Shown piece after piece: positions 14,601-21,259 of a stretch of 64,000 bases of DNA. The notes under the pieces are model-generated. The model did not search any database, was not told the DNA's origin, and saw only the letters and a program-made list of their open reading frames with translations. Origin of the DNA: Molanna angustata (taxonomy: Eukaryota; Arthropoda; Insecta; Trichoptera; Molannidae); the NCBI GenBank assembly GCA_963576475.1, contig OY754979.1, positions 29,103,078-29,167,077 of the forward strand, read 5' to 3'. The position numbers and the translations under genes were made by a program. The first letter of the stretch is position 1; every line of letters begins with the position of its first letter.

Positions 14601-17600
14601 TTCTTCATCTAAGTTGCTTGGATCGATTCAAATGATAAAACATCCTTCGTATACTACGTAAGTACTTATTTCTCTGACCAATATTAATTTGTAGTAATGC
14701 TTTAACGAAAATAATAAAAAATATGTCACTGGAAAGATAGATTGCTTTGTCAGAAAAAAAATTAAATACGAAATGAAAATCTGAATTAGTTATGTCTTCT
14801 TTGAAAATGCACGTTAACCAAAATATGCCTTTCAAAGTGTGGTTATCCTAATCACCAACGATTGTGGTATTCTAGTATTCTTTAAATTAATGGGGGAGCA
14901 CTAGATAGAAGAATAATATTTAATTCATTCATACTATCACCAGAGCCGACACCACGAGAACAAAGAGTCTCTTGCGAACCACCGAGATGAAAACTCTCCG
15001 CCCCATCGCAGGTTTAACCATCCGAGACAGAGTACGAAACTCCGAAATTCGGAGGATCTGCGACGCTGAGGATGTCGTGCGATGGGGTAGAAACAGAAGA
15101 CGCTACTGGAGAGATCACGTCGAAAGAGCGGATTCAGTGAGAGTGGTGAAAATAGCGGCAGATGAGATACCGTCAACCAGCAGACCCCCTGGACGACCGC
15201 CAAAGAGATGGAAGGACAGCTGGACATCCGCGTCCCAGGAGTGAATCCGAGAATAAACAGTACCCAGTACTAGAACAAGAAGAAGAAGAGGAGAGAAGAT
15301 ACTATCATAGCGACAGGTTCATGCATCCTCACACAACAGTCTACTCACCTAAAAAGGCATTACATTCAGAATGGGTGGTGAATCTCATTAAATCTATGTT
15401 ATTTTGCTTCTTGTATTTTCGACATATTATTTCACATTGGTTGAATTGTTGAATTTTCTTCTTCTTCTTCCTCGTATAGATCCATAGGATCTGTTCCTGC
15501 TACTAAGTCGTCTCCTGTGACGTGAATTGCCAGCTGTCGCGCCATTTTTCGGAAGTCGCCTTGTTGGGATTCCCTTGAAGCACAAAACGTGGAAGTCTGT
15601 TGTCTTGCGTCCTATTAACATGTTCGTTCCAGTATCGTCATTGTTGTAAATAATGGTTTTGAAACATTTCCAGAAATTCATATAATAATGACATTGGACT
15701 ATTAAAGAGTGATGCTGTCATAACCTTCAGTGATCGAGTAGGACCAGCTTGTCTCCCATTCAACTATGCCACTTCAACTTTTGAAAACGCGTATGTGGAT
15801 ATTTTGGGTAAACTATTAATTAAATTGTTATTTTAAAATCAATGTAGGTAACTATTTATTTATTAATATAATGCTTCATACACATATTTAATGTATTTCC
15901 ATTGGCAAATTGTTAAACTATATAGGTAATTCTTAAATTGAAGACATCTATTTTATTACAGATTTAAGTTTCCGGCTATTCGTGAAACTTCTTCACATAA
16001 TATATTTTCTTATATAAGTGTACGGGTGTGCATTACCTCGTAAATTTTTAAAAACTTCGTCTCACATAAAAAGGCTACATTCAAAATGGGTGGTAAGCCT
16101 GAACTATGTATGTGTGATGTTATTTTACTTCTTGTATTTTCGATACCATCAAAATATTATTTTCGTTCAAATTCATTTTGGTTACACGAACTTACTTAAT
16201 TAATTGTTTTAAGGTTGGGGTACAACATCTTTTGCCGGTTCTGATTCTGACTATCTTCAAAAAGTGACGATTCCTGTTATATCCAGAACATCTTGTGCTA
16301 ACTCCTTGGGCTCCATAGGTGGCAGCACTAATGTGATTTGCACGTATGCTTCTGGAAAGGATTCTTGCCAGGTATGTAACTGTTTGTTTCTTGACATATT
16401 CCAAAATAAAGGTGACAGTTTCAAAAACATATATTATGTCAGTACTGGGAGAATGCACAATGTAGGTACACGTCGTTGGGGAATCTTTTGGATGTTTTTT
16501 TTTTACCAAAAGTGGCTCATACAAGCCTAGATAAGTCTCATTTTGAAGGTAATGAAAGACACCTCAAAGCTTCTGTTTCTTCGTATGGTCAGTGAGTATT
16601 TGTTTTTTTTTTGTGGACGCATAGCCCTCCTACCATCAGATTCCAAAAAACATCTACGGACAGTTGAGTCATGTATTGTCCGGCCAGTGTTTCAGACCAT
16701 GAATGTTTTTCGTGGGTTCAAATTGCTCTTCAGAAGCAAAAAAACTATCATCTCTTGGTGGCGTCTTTCTTTTCCCTCCACAGTTACCCGATCTCTTCGC
16801 TTCAGCTGTGTCTCTTTAACGCTTCAAACTGCCCCCTGACTTACGCCACACTCTCTCGCAATGTCTCTTTGAGACATCGCGTGTTCACTCAACGTGACAA
16901 TCTTTTTGTGCTTCCTGGACGTAATATCCATAATGAAAGTTAGACTATGTAAACTCACTAATTACCGAATATACAGTTTTGATTGATAAAACATCAAAAA
17001 ACTTTGTGTAAAATTACTGAATTACAATATCTTCAACATGCAGAGAATTAGCTATAGGTTATGTGACGCATATGCAAGAAATGCAAAACATCAGAATGTT
17101 TCCATTAATTTGCACAATACTGGAGTTGCGAAAACTGTCCATCTCTCCATTTTAAAAATTGGTCTTGTAAATAAAAAATCTTCGCATACTTAATTCCTAT
17201 ATTATAATACAGACATTTATTTATTTATTTACCTTTTATCACACCATATTTATAATGACAACAATAAGTAGATTACTGCTGCCCAACTAGGAAATCCTGT
17301 TCTAGGGCTAGCAGTTTACAATTTTTATTGACAATTATATGCAATTATGAACCAGTTGATTGTTCCCGTTCCATATGTACACCATCTCAACTTTCTGCAA
17401 TCACAATCATTATTTCTAACTTTTATCAAAGGACTTCTTCGAATCCATTAAGATATAATTATTCTTCTTTCTTAGCTTCTTCTCCACTGCTGGATGCTAG
17501 TGTATTCTTTTTTTATCTTGAGCCTTTCTTGTCCACCTTCTTTTCTAGGGTGTCCCACCGCTCGTCTGTTCCCTCACAGCCTCCACCTCAGAACTATGGG

Positions 17601-18138
17601 TGTGCATCTTTCTGTTTCTTGTCTTGAAATATGCCCCGCCCATTGTCATTTCAGATTTGCAATGAGATTAAATTATTATTGAAAAAATAAGTGTATTGTG
17701 AGAGATTAAAACATGATTTTTACATTACTTCTCGGGCAACTAACAGATACTATGTCAAATACTTATTTAACACGCACCCAATAACAAGTTGCCACATGAC
17801 TTACGATATTAATCGTCTCACAGATCCAGACTGAAAACACAATAAAAAACTGTGTTTCCACCGGGAATCGAACCCGGGACCTTTGGATCATCAGTTAGAT
17901 GTTTAACCAACTGAGCCACGAAGGCCGACTAATATAAAAATAATGATTTTTATTTTAGCACGACTCTGGTGGCCCCGCACTTTGGCAGAACCCATCCAAC
18001 GGCAGACTTTATTTGATCGGCATCATCATTGGAGGATATGGATGTGCCACTTCCAAACCTGGCATCAACACGAGAGTCACGGAATATCTCCAATGGATAT
18101 CTACAGCGGCTGTTGGAGCCAACCTTTGCAGAGCATAA
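2556..18138 (+). CDS. CUB-domain trypsin-like serine protease, eight exons, 5' exon missing
   Basis: Exons are 2556-2696, 4188-4314, 8003-8106, 9316-9517, 14594-14657, 15674-15807, 16214-16371 and 17959-18138. They join in one frame to 369 codons plus TAA. Residues 1-90 are a CUB-like module (YSPGYPANYP, several Cys). Residues 119-121 are CGW, and activation cleavage is expected after Arg126 before IVGG. The triad is His169 (TAAHC), Asp219 (NNDIGLL) and Ser313 (HDSGGP). Asp307, six before Ser313, predicts cleavage after Arg or Lys. Position 193 by chymotrypsin numbering is His, not Gly, a pattern I recall from insect venom and salivary proteases (SCQxDSGGP). It is probably a secreted zymogen. 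The signal peptide exon was not found, so the gene is 5' incomplete here. Its tissue and substrate cannot be told from sequence. Confidence 0.9.
2760..3340 (-). mobile_element. Jockey/CR1-like LINE, C-terminal and 3' tail fragment
   Basis: On the minus strand, positions 3318 down to about 3146 read as a reverse-transcriptase ORF C-terminus containing RRTVIDIMYLYKLLNNIID and a basic PLRRTRT segment. A frameshift follows and then similar residues down to about 3030. The element ends in an (ATAAATAA)-type tail near 2766. It is 5' truncated and non-functional, and lies in the first visible protease intron. Confidence 0.6.
3424..3600 (+). mobile_element. LINE C-terminal relic (KRWYDD motif)
   Basis: The plus frame reads KRWYDD followed by LETSDWIEGCG, like the GRPRKRW.DD tail that ends many insect endonuclease/reverse-transcriptase ORFs. 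It is broken by a stop after about 30 residues. The 74-codon frame on the opposite strand is a shadow. Confidence 0.4.
3620..3735. repeat. 29-bp tandem repeat, four copies, each with a GGGCCC palindrome
   Basis: Units start at 3620, 3649, 3678 and 3707, with core GTATAGTGGGCCCATACAT. Each contains TGGGCCCA or a close variant. No gene is present, and the remaining intron up to 4187 shows nothing recognisable. Confidence 0.9.
4188..4314 (+). CDS. Protease exon B: rest of CUB domain
   Basis: The acceptor is TTTTTTAG before 4188 and the donor GTGAGT starts at 4315. The 127 bases leave phase 1. The product contains a Cys, ADKYCGQGSLDI and a small hydrophobic run typical of the second half of a CUB fold. 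Confidence 0.85.
4533..5211. mobile_element. Foldback MITE with TTAA target duplication (piggyBac-like)
   Basis: TTAA occurs at 4533-4536 and 5208-5211. Immediately inside, GAGGGTGACTGCTGCCAACG on the left matches GGGAAGGACAGCTGCCAACG read inward from the right. The two arms stay alignable over about 330 bp each and meet around 4865, so nearly the whole 0.68-kb element is one imperfect palindrome. No transposase is encoded. TTAA duplication is the hallmark of piggyBac-type transposition, so mobilisation in trans is inferred. Confidence 0.8.
5685..6345 (+). mobile_element. L2/CR1-like LINE, reverse transcriptase C-terminus and 3' UTR
   Basis: One frame (to 5897) reads SRLDYCNGIYANLPK and NAAARLITGASKF. 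After a frameshift near 5880, a second frame carries KALHGMAPTYLSELC and FGDRAFAVAGPNAWNKLP. These are the conserved end of L2/CR1-type ORF2. The ORF stops at 6279 and is followed by GGCAATAAGTCCGCC and GTACAATAAAGTG, a LINE-like 3' UTR. The element is 5' truncated and dead, and sits in the second visible protease intron. Confidence 0.75.
6346..8002. other. Intron sequence without recognisable feature
   Basis: This is the remainder of the protease intron between exons B and C. It is AT-rich, with no coding similarity or clear repeat structure on either strand. Confidence 0.5.
8003..8106 (+). CDS. Protease exon C: CUB-protease linker
   Basis: The acceptor is TTGTAG before 8003 and the donor is GTAAG at 8107. 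It restores phase with a split Gly codon and encodes 35 residues, ending in GQCACGWKKT. The Cys pair before the activation site is expected to tether the pro-domain to the protease domain. Confidence 0.85.
8601..9070. repeat. Dispersed repeat family A, copy 1, with internal duplication
   Basis: It shares long blocks with 62094-62397, including GAAAACTAATCAGCTCTA and a terminal hairpin ACTCTCCACTA...TAGTGGAGAGT (9036-9064). Here the first ~140 bp are present twice in tandem (8601-8739 and 8747-8884). It has no ORF and is probably a non-autonomous transposon. Its termini are undefined. Confidence 0.7.
9316..9517 (+). CDS. Protease exon D: activation site and catalytic His
   Basis: The acceptor is T8CAG before 9316 and the donor GTGAGT starts at 9518. 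The residues begin MRIVGG, so the activation cleavage site is at the exon start, and include LTAAHCLD with the catalytic His. The ATG at the exon start is an internal codon, not a translation start. Phase 1 at the end. Confidence 0.9.
9560..10760. other. GC-richer intronic block, possible LTR-element remnant
   Basis: This stretch has more CpG and higher complexity than its surroundings. It carries minus-strand open frames at 9915-10241 and 10234-10563, neither recognised. TGGCGCCAACATTGCCC at about 9993 resembles a lysine-tRNA primer-binding site of an LTR retrotransposon, but no paired LTR was found. Confidence 0.25.
10765..11766 (+). mobile_element. Jockey-like LINE 3' part, interrupted by a SINE
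   Basis: The frame at 10765-10848 reads like the RT segment IEKVQKKFL. It resumes after the SINE at about 11066 with KHINFRLRIYFPLYS, RRIMADQSLLYKVINNF, PLRVSGRTTRRPELF and NESFNDIDIF, ending at 11430. The 3' UTR follows and ends in a (AAAT)n tail at 11735-11766. Apart from the SINE, the coding end is unusually well preserved. It lies in the protease intron between exons D and E. Confidence 0.8.
10836..11064 (-). mobile_element. tRNA-derived SINE, copy 1
   Basis: On the minus strand the head reads like a tRNA: A-box region TGGCACAGTTGG, then B box GGTTCGATTCC (complement near 10998-11009), followed by a body ending TGTTAGTTGACCGAGAAGC and an A/T-rich tail. Related copies are at 17723, 25070, 29345, 31559 and 36961. 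It splits the surrounding LINE coding frame, so it is younger than that LINE. Confidence 0.85.
11858..13892 (-). mobile_element. LINE with long reverse transcriptase ORF (endonuclease missing)
   Basis: A single 671-codon minus-strand frame carries reverse-transcriptase motifs: NYRAISLLSS (228-237), AFIDLEKAYD (295-304), RQGCVLSP (356-363) and YADD (396-399). A thumb region and a basic RGRGRPRKGW tail end the frame at 11877. The 3' end has an (ATGT)n tail at 11858-11877. The AP-endonuclease that should precede RT is absent, so the copy is 5' truncated at roughly 13800. The first ~30 codons may be flanking DNA. The lack of internal stops marks it as young. Many plus-strand frames here are shadows. 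Clade is uncertain (RTE-like?). Confidence 0.85.
13893..14593. other. Intron remainder upstream of protease exon E
   Basis: The minus strand holds an unrecognised 62-codon frame (13926-14114) that might belong to the 5' junction of the adjacent LINE. Nothing else is recognisable. Confidence 0.4.
14594..14657 (+). CDS. Protease exon E
   Basis: The acceptor is TTTATTTCAG before 14594 and the donor GTAAGT starts at 14658. The 64 bases complete a split Thr codon and give ETSSSKLLGSIQMIKHPSYT, the segment before the catalytic Asp in chymotrypsin-fold proteases. The exon ends in phase 2. Confidence 0.85.
14938..15295 (+). mobile_element. LINE 3' end with (AAG)n tail, same family as 22133-23011
   Basis: The frame reads SRADTTRTKSLL, EMKTLRPIAGLTIRDRVRN, DVVRWGRNRRRYW and PPGRPPKRWKDSWTSASQE, stopping at 15244. 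An AAGAAGAAGAAGAGG tail follows. It is very close in protein sequence to the C-terminus at 22149-22829 and is severely 5' truncated. Confidence 0.8.
15345..15425. repeat. Dispersed repeat family B, copy 1
   Basis: It shares AATGGGTGGTGAA-type sequence and TTATTTTGCTTCTTGTATTT with 16062-16150 and, more weakly, 36861-36935. No coding capacity was seen. Confidence 0.6.
15440..15645 (-). mobile_element. LINE 3' end relic (KWRDSWQFTSQE) with GAA-rich tail
   Basis: One minus-strand frame reads NPNKATSEKWRDSWQFTSQE and then stops, paralleling the RWKDSWTSASQE end of the LINE at 14938-15295. A GAAGAAGAAGAAG tail lies at 15457-15474. It ends 29 bp before protease exon F. Confidence 0.5.
15674..15807 (+). 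CDS. Protease exon F: catalytic Asp
   Basis: The acceptor is TTTCCAG before 15674 and the donor GTAAAC starts at 15808. It encodes NSYNNDIGLLKSD, with the catalytic Asp in NNDIGLL, and PACLPF, the usual Cys near the middle of the fold. Phase 1 at the end. Confidence 0.9.
16062..16150. repeat. Dispersed repeat family B, copy 2
   Basis: It matches 15345-15425 over AAAAAGGC, ATTCARAATGGGTGGT and TTCTTGTATTTTCGA. It ends about 60 bp before protease exon G. Confidence 0.6.
16214..16371 (+). CDS. Protease exon G: specificity pocket
   Basis: The acceptor is TTTTAAG before 16214 and the donor GTATGT starts at 16372. It encodes GWGTTSFAGSDSDYLQ and ends ASGKDSCQ, with the Asp that sets Arg/Lys specificity. 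Phase 0. Confidence 0.9.
16548..16931 (-). mobile_element. Tc1-like transposase N-terminal fragment
   Basis: On the minus strand an ATG at 16931 starts MDITSRKHKKIVTLSEH, then SQRDIARECGVSQGAV, a paired-type helix-turn-helix as in Tc1 transposases, followed by a stop. Later residues STVRRCFLESDGRRAMRPQ and ILTDHTKKQ match the second DNA-binding region. The DDE catalytic half is absent. The copy has stops and frameshifts and is different from the Tc1 element at 26868. Confidence 0.75.
17212..17330 (-). repeat. LINE-tail-like repeat, inverted relative to 30021-30122
   Basis: CTGTTCTAGGGCTAGCAG, the CCCAACTAGG block and a flanking (TTTA)n run match, as reverse complement, the sequence at 30021-30122. 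A 3' end of an unidentified retroelement is the likely source. Confidence 0.6.
17440..17685 (-). mobile_element. Probable LINE C-terminal relic
   Basis: The minus strand reads GTDERWDTLEKKVDKKG followed by an AAG-rich tail (GAAGAAGCTAAGAAAGAAG). This resembles the basic C-terminus plus (AAG)n tail of other LINE relics nearby. No diagnostic RT motif is present, so this is tentative. Confidence 0.35.
17723..17942 (-). mobile_element. tRNA-derived SINE, copy 2, 10-bp target duplication
   Basis: It has the same structure as copy 1: tRNA-like head at the right (B-box complement GGAATCGAACC) and tail to the left. ATGATTTTTA flanks it at 17713-17722 and 17943-17952. The right copy is part of the pyrimidine-rich tract of the 3' splice site for the last protease exon at 17959. 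Confidence 0.85.
17959..18138 (+). CDS. Protease exon H: catalytic Ser and stop
   Basis: The acceptor is TTTATTTTAG before 17959. It begins HDSGGPALW with the nucleophile Ser, includes IGGYGCATSKPGINTRV of the S1 pocket wall, and ends at TAA (18136-18138). AATAAA overlaps the stop (18137-18142), too close to be a convincing poly(A) signal. Confidence 0.92.
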   Translation, partial: HDSGGPALWQNPSNGRLYLIGIIIGGYGCATSKPGINTRVTEYLQWISTAAVGANLCRA

Positions 18139-18319
18139 TAAACTCATGCTTCATTTTATATATTTTGATTTATTAGCATTGATTAACATCAACATGGTAT
18201 ACCTACCATAATATATTAGTTTTCAAACATAAATATTATTTCAAAATTCTTGATTTATAATGTTCTCAATTTAGTGAATCGTTATTATACAGTAGAACCT
18301 CACTTTTCGACTACTTCTG

Positions 18320-18500
18320 TACAGTATACTTACTTACTGTTAGCCCTCTTCTCTTCAAAACTCTTCCAAGCTTTACGATCTCGAGCAACACGAACTCACT
18401 GCTTTCCCATCATTTGGATAATATCGTCAGTCCATCTTCTCTGGGGTCTTCCTGCACTTCTTTTGTCCCCTCACGGCCTCCATTCAAGAATCCTAGAAGT
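18320..18500 (-). mobile_element. LINE C-terminal relic (GRPQRRWTDD)
   Basis: The minus frame reads RGDKRSAGRPQRRWTDDI then VRVARDRKAWKSFEEKRAN, the classic end of insect endonuclease/reverse-transcriptase ORFs, broken by one stop. It starts 180 bp after the protease stop codon. Confidence 0.65.
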
Positions 18501-18654
18501 CCATTTGCTATGCTCTTGCCCTGGCAAATTATTTTTATATTCTCCACTGTTGCCAACCATTCTTTCACATTTCAATATCAATTTCAATTGCATCCGTTGT
18601 AAGGTAACCGCGAAGTCATAGTATTTTCAATTTAATCCCAAAATTTCTTCATAT

Positions 18655-18830
18655 AGGTACATTCTATGTCTTTCTGTGGCATGTCTGGGTCCCCCAACGT
18701 CGAATACTACTTATTTGCCATAGGCATTAGGCATCTCTGTCTTGACCTAACTGGAATAGCTCATCCACTCTGTGGACTCCGGTCCATTCTCTGATGTAAT
18801 GTTTTTTTGTTTGTAAGCCAGATTTTCATG
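18655..18830 (-). mobile_element. LINE 3' end relic, same family as 60021-61046
   Basis: GGCATGTCTGGGTCCCCCAA followed by GTCCATTCTCTGATGTAATG parallels GCCATGTCAGGAACCCCCAA and GTCCATTCCCTAATGTTGCG at 60035-60148. It is strongly diverged and 5' truncated. Confidence 0.55.
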
Positions 18831-19194
18831 GTACCTACAAGGGGATTGTTTTACGTATTTTACTATATTGATTTTATTATAACTATACATTCAATGTACC
18901 AACACAATATTTTAATTATTTAATAATGTTGCCATATTATTTTTTATATATTTATTACTCAACCAAATAAAATGTAGTATTGAAAAAGATGTTTTATTGT
19001 TTATCTCTCACGCGGATGTTAATAATTATTAATTTTAATGCGGCGCTGGCCGATTTACTAATGATATTAATAACAATTAAGCACTACAAATAATAACACT
19101 CAATTATTATTATTACCATTATACACTTCCTCAAAAGAATTAGCAGATCAATGCGTAAATTGTAATTTATTTAAAAGAGCAAAATAAAATGCAA

Positions 19195-20650
19195 CAAACG
19201 CATCATCAAGCTTTCAATTGGGAATAGTTCACCCATCCAGATACTTAACATATCAAAGGATTAGGCTCTGAGGAGGTCTCAATACTACCTAACAACCCTA
19301 CTGATTCCCGAATATTAACGTTTAAAAAATCTTTAACGATTCTACATGTATTCATTATTACCGTTTTTTGCATTTTTATTATTAAATTTTTCGATAAATC
19401 TATAATTTCTAAATTACGGATTAACGATTTTGGAATAATGCCAGTGGCTGAAATAATGAACGGTAATATTATTATTTTACGAGAATGCCAAAGTCTTTTA
19501 ATCTCGTTACCTAAAGCGGTGTATTTTCTAATTTTTTCATCAAAAGTTTTTATAATATTACTAGAATTTGGAATAGCCACGTCGCAAATATATGTTATTT
19601 TTTTAATTTTATCATGTATTATTAAATCGGGTCTGTTATGTTGAATTGACCGGTCAGTTAATGTTGTTTTATCGTAATAAAGCGAAATATTATTATTTTC
19701 TATAAATGAAATCGGATCATATTCATAATATGGTTTTATGTTTATCGCGTCAATTAATTTATATTTAATAGCTAAATTTTGGTGTATTATTTTTGCTACT
19801 TGGTTATGTCTAAATGTATATTCTGATTGCGCGAGAAAAGAACAGCCCGATATTATATGCTCGATTGTTTCCGGAAAAGCCAAACATTTCCTACAACTAT
19901 CATCTACTACATTTATGTCTTTTATTATATATTTTTGATAATTTTTAGTTTTTATAACTCTATCCTGAATCGCTATTATAAAAACTTCTAAATCCGCGTC
20001 CAAATCACCAATACTCAACCATTTGTTTGACCAAATTTTGTCAACATAAGATTGGTTGAGAAATTTTGGATGTACAGAATGAATTATTTTATTTAGCCAC
20101 GAATTTAGAAGGTCGTCATTTATATTTATAATATTGTTATTGGCATTCTCGTAATTTAAATTTAATGTTGTTAAATTTTTGTCCGCCTCACAGATAACTT
20201 TATGCATTAAAGAACTCTCAGATTTTTTGTGAAAGAAAGATTTTAGCGATTCGATTTGATTATTATGTAACGATGTTATTTTTATTATACCCCTACCTCC
20301 TAAATTCCTAGGCAAATTGATTCGTTCAATCGCGGAATTAGGATGATGACAACGAAATTTAGTAAAACGCGTTCTAATTGTTCTGTCTAAACTATCTAAA
20401 TCTGTTTTTGACCATTTAATAATTCCAAAAGAATATGTCAATATCGGAATTGCCCAAGTATTAATAGCTTTAGTTAAGTTTTTAGCTGACAGATTGCATT
20501 TTAATATTTTCGTTATCCTATCTTTAAATTTTATATCAATATCTTTTTTTATTTTAGTGTGGTCTAATTTGTTAGACTGCGGATAACCTAGATATTTATA
20601 AACCTCCAACCCTTTCAAACTATCTATTTGAATAATTCTCTTTATTAATA
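19195..20650 (-). mobile_element. R2/R4-like LINE: C-terminal zinc knuckle and restriction-like endonuclease
   Basis: A 457-codon minus frame (20618-19245) starts in the RT thumb (VYKYLGYPQSNKLD). It holds a Cys-Cys-His-Cys knuckle (Cys242, Cys245, His254, Cys259) and then a restriction-like endonuclease signature: RPDLII (PD at 330-331), ICDVAIP (Asp346) and EKIRKYTALG. This order is typical of R2/R4-group site-specific LINEs and not of AP-endonuclease LINEs. RT fingers and palm are missing (5' truncation near 20650). No stop interrupts the C-terminal domain. The insertion site is not rDNA as far as can be seen. Confidence 0.8.
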
Positions 20651-21177
20651 ATAAAAAAAAAATTCTTTTATTGTGATTATTTTATTTTTTATTTTTATTG
20701 GTCGATAGAGTCTACAGTCTACACAATTTATAAAACAGACTATGTACATTGCTTTATTAGTGGACCAGTGAAAACTCCATGCATTATTCAATAGGATAAA
20801 TAATATTGATAACAAAAATTACAAATAATGTATAATTGATTTACTAGTACATAAAAAAAACTTTTATCTGATCATTTTCAAAACATTCAACTTCTTGGGG
20901 CATTGCTAGAATAAATAATATGTTTTGTGATAAATCGTTTAAATCTAATCAGAACGCGACTGTGCACTGTATTTTTGCAGGAGTTTTCCGAAATAAAAGT
21001 GGACTGTATTTTTGCAGGGGTGATTACTCACTTACTTGATCCTTGGTCCTCTCCCTTGGTAGGATGATGCGCGTGTGAATAAATCATAGAAAAAATAGGA
21101 ATAAGAAGTCAGGGCGGTTGTCTTAAAAAGGGCGCATAAAATCATAAAAATTTAATTATGTAAAACAAAAATCTCGC
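20651..21177. other. AT-rich spacer with a small duplicated motif
   Basis: The only structure seen is a repeated phrase around GACTGTATTTTTGCAGG at about 20965-21020. No gene or family was recognised. Confidence 0.4.
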
Positions 21178-21240
21178 AGGTATGGCGCTCGGTTCTCTTT
21201 GCGTATCCCGAAAGAGGGTCGGCATGATGGTGTATTTTTT
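21178..21240 (+). mobile_element. 3' end relic of the LINE family at 11858-13892
   Basis: ATGGCGCTCGGTTCTCTTTG corresponds to the reverse complement around 11900-11925 (ATGGCGTTCGGTTCTCTCTG), followed by a similar CATGATGGTGTAT. Only the last ~60 bp remain. Confidence 0.5.
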
Positions 21241-21259
21241 TAACATGTCTACGTAGGGG

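Noticed and set aside
18137..18142. AATAAA as the protease poly(A) signal
   Set aside because: It overlaps the stop codon, which would leave almost no 3' UTR. No better signal was confirmed, so none is annotated.
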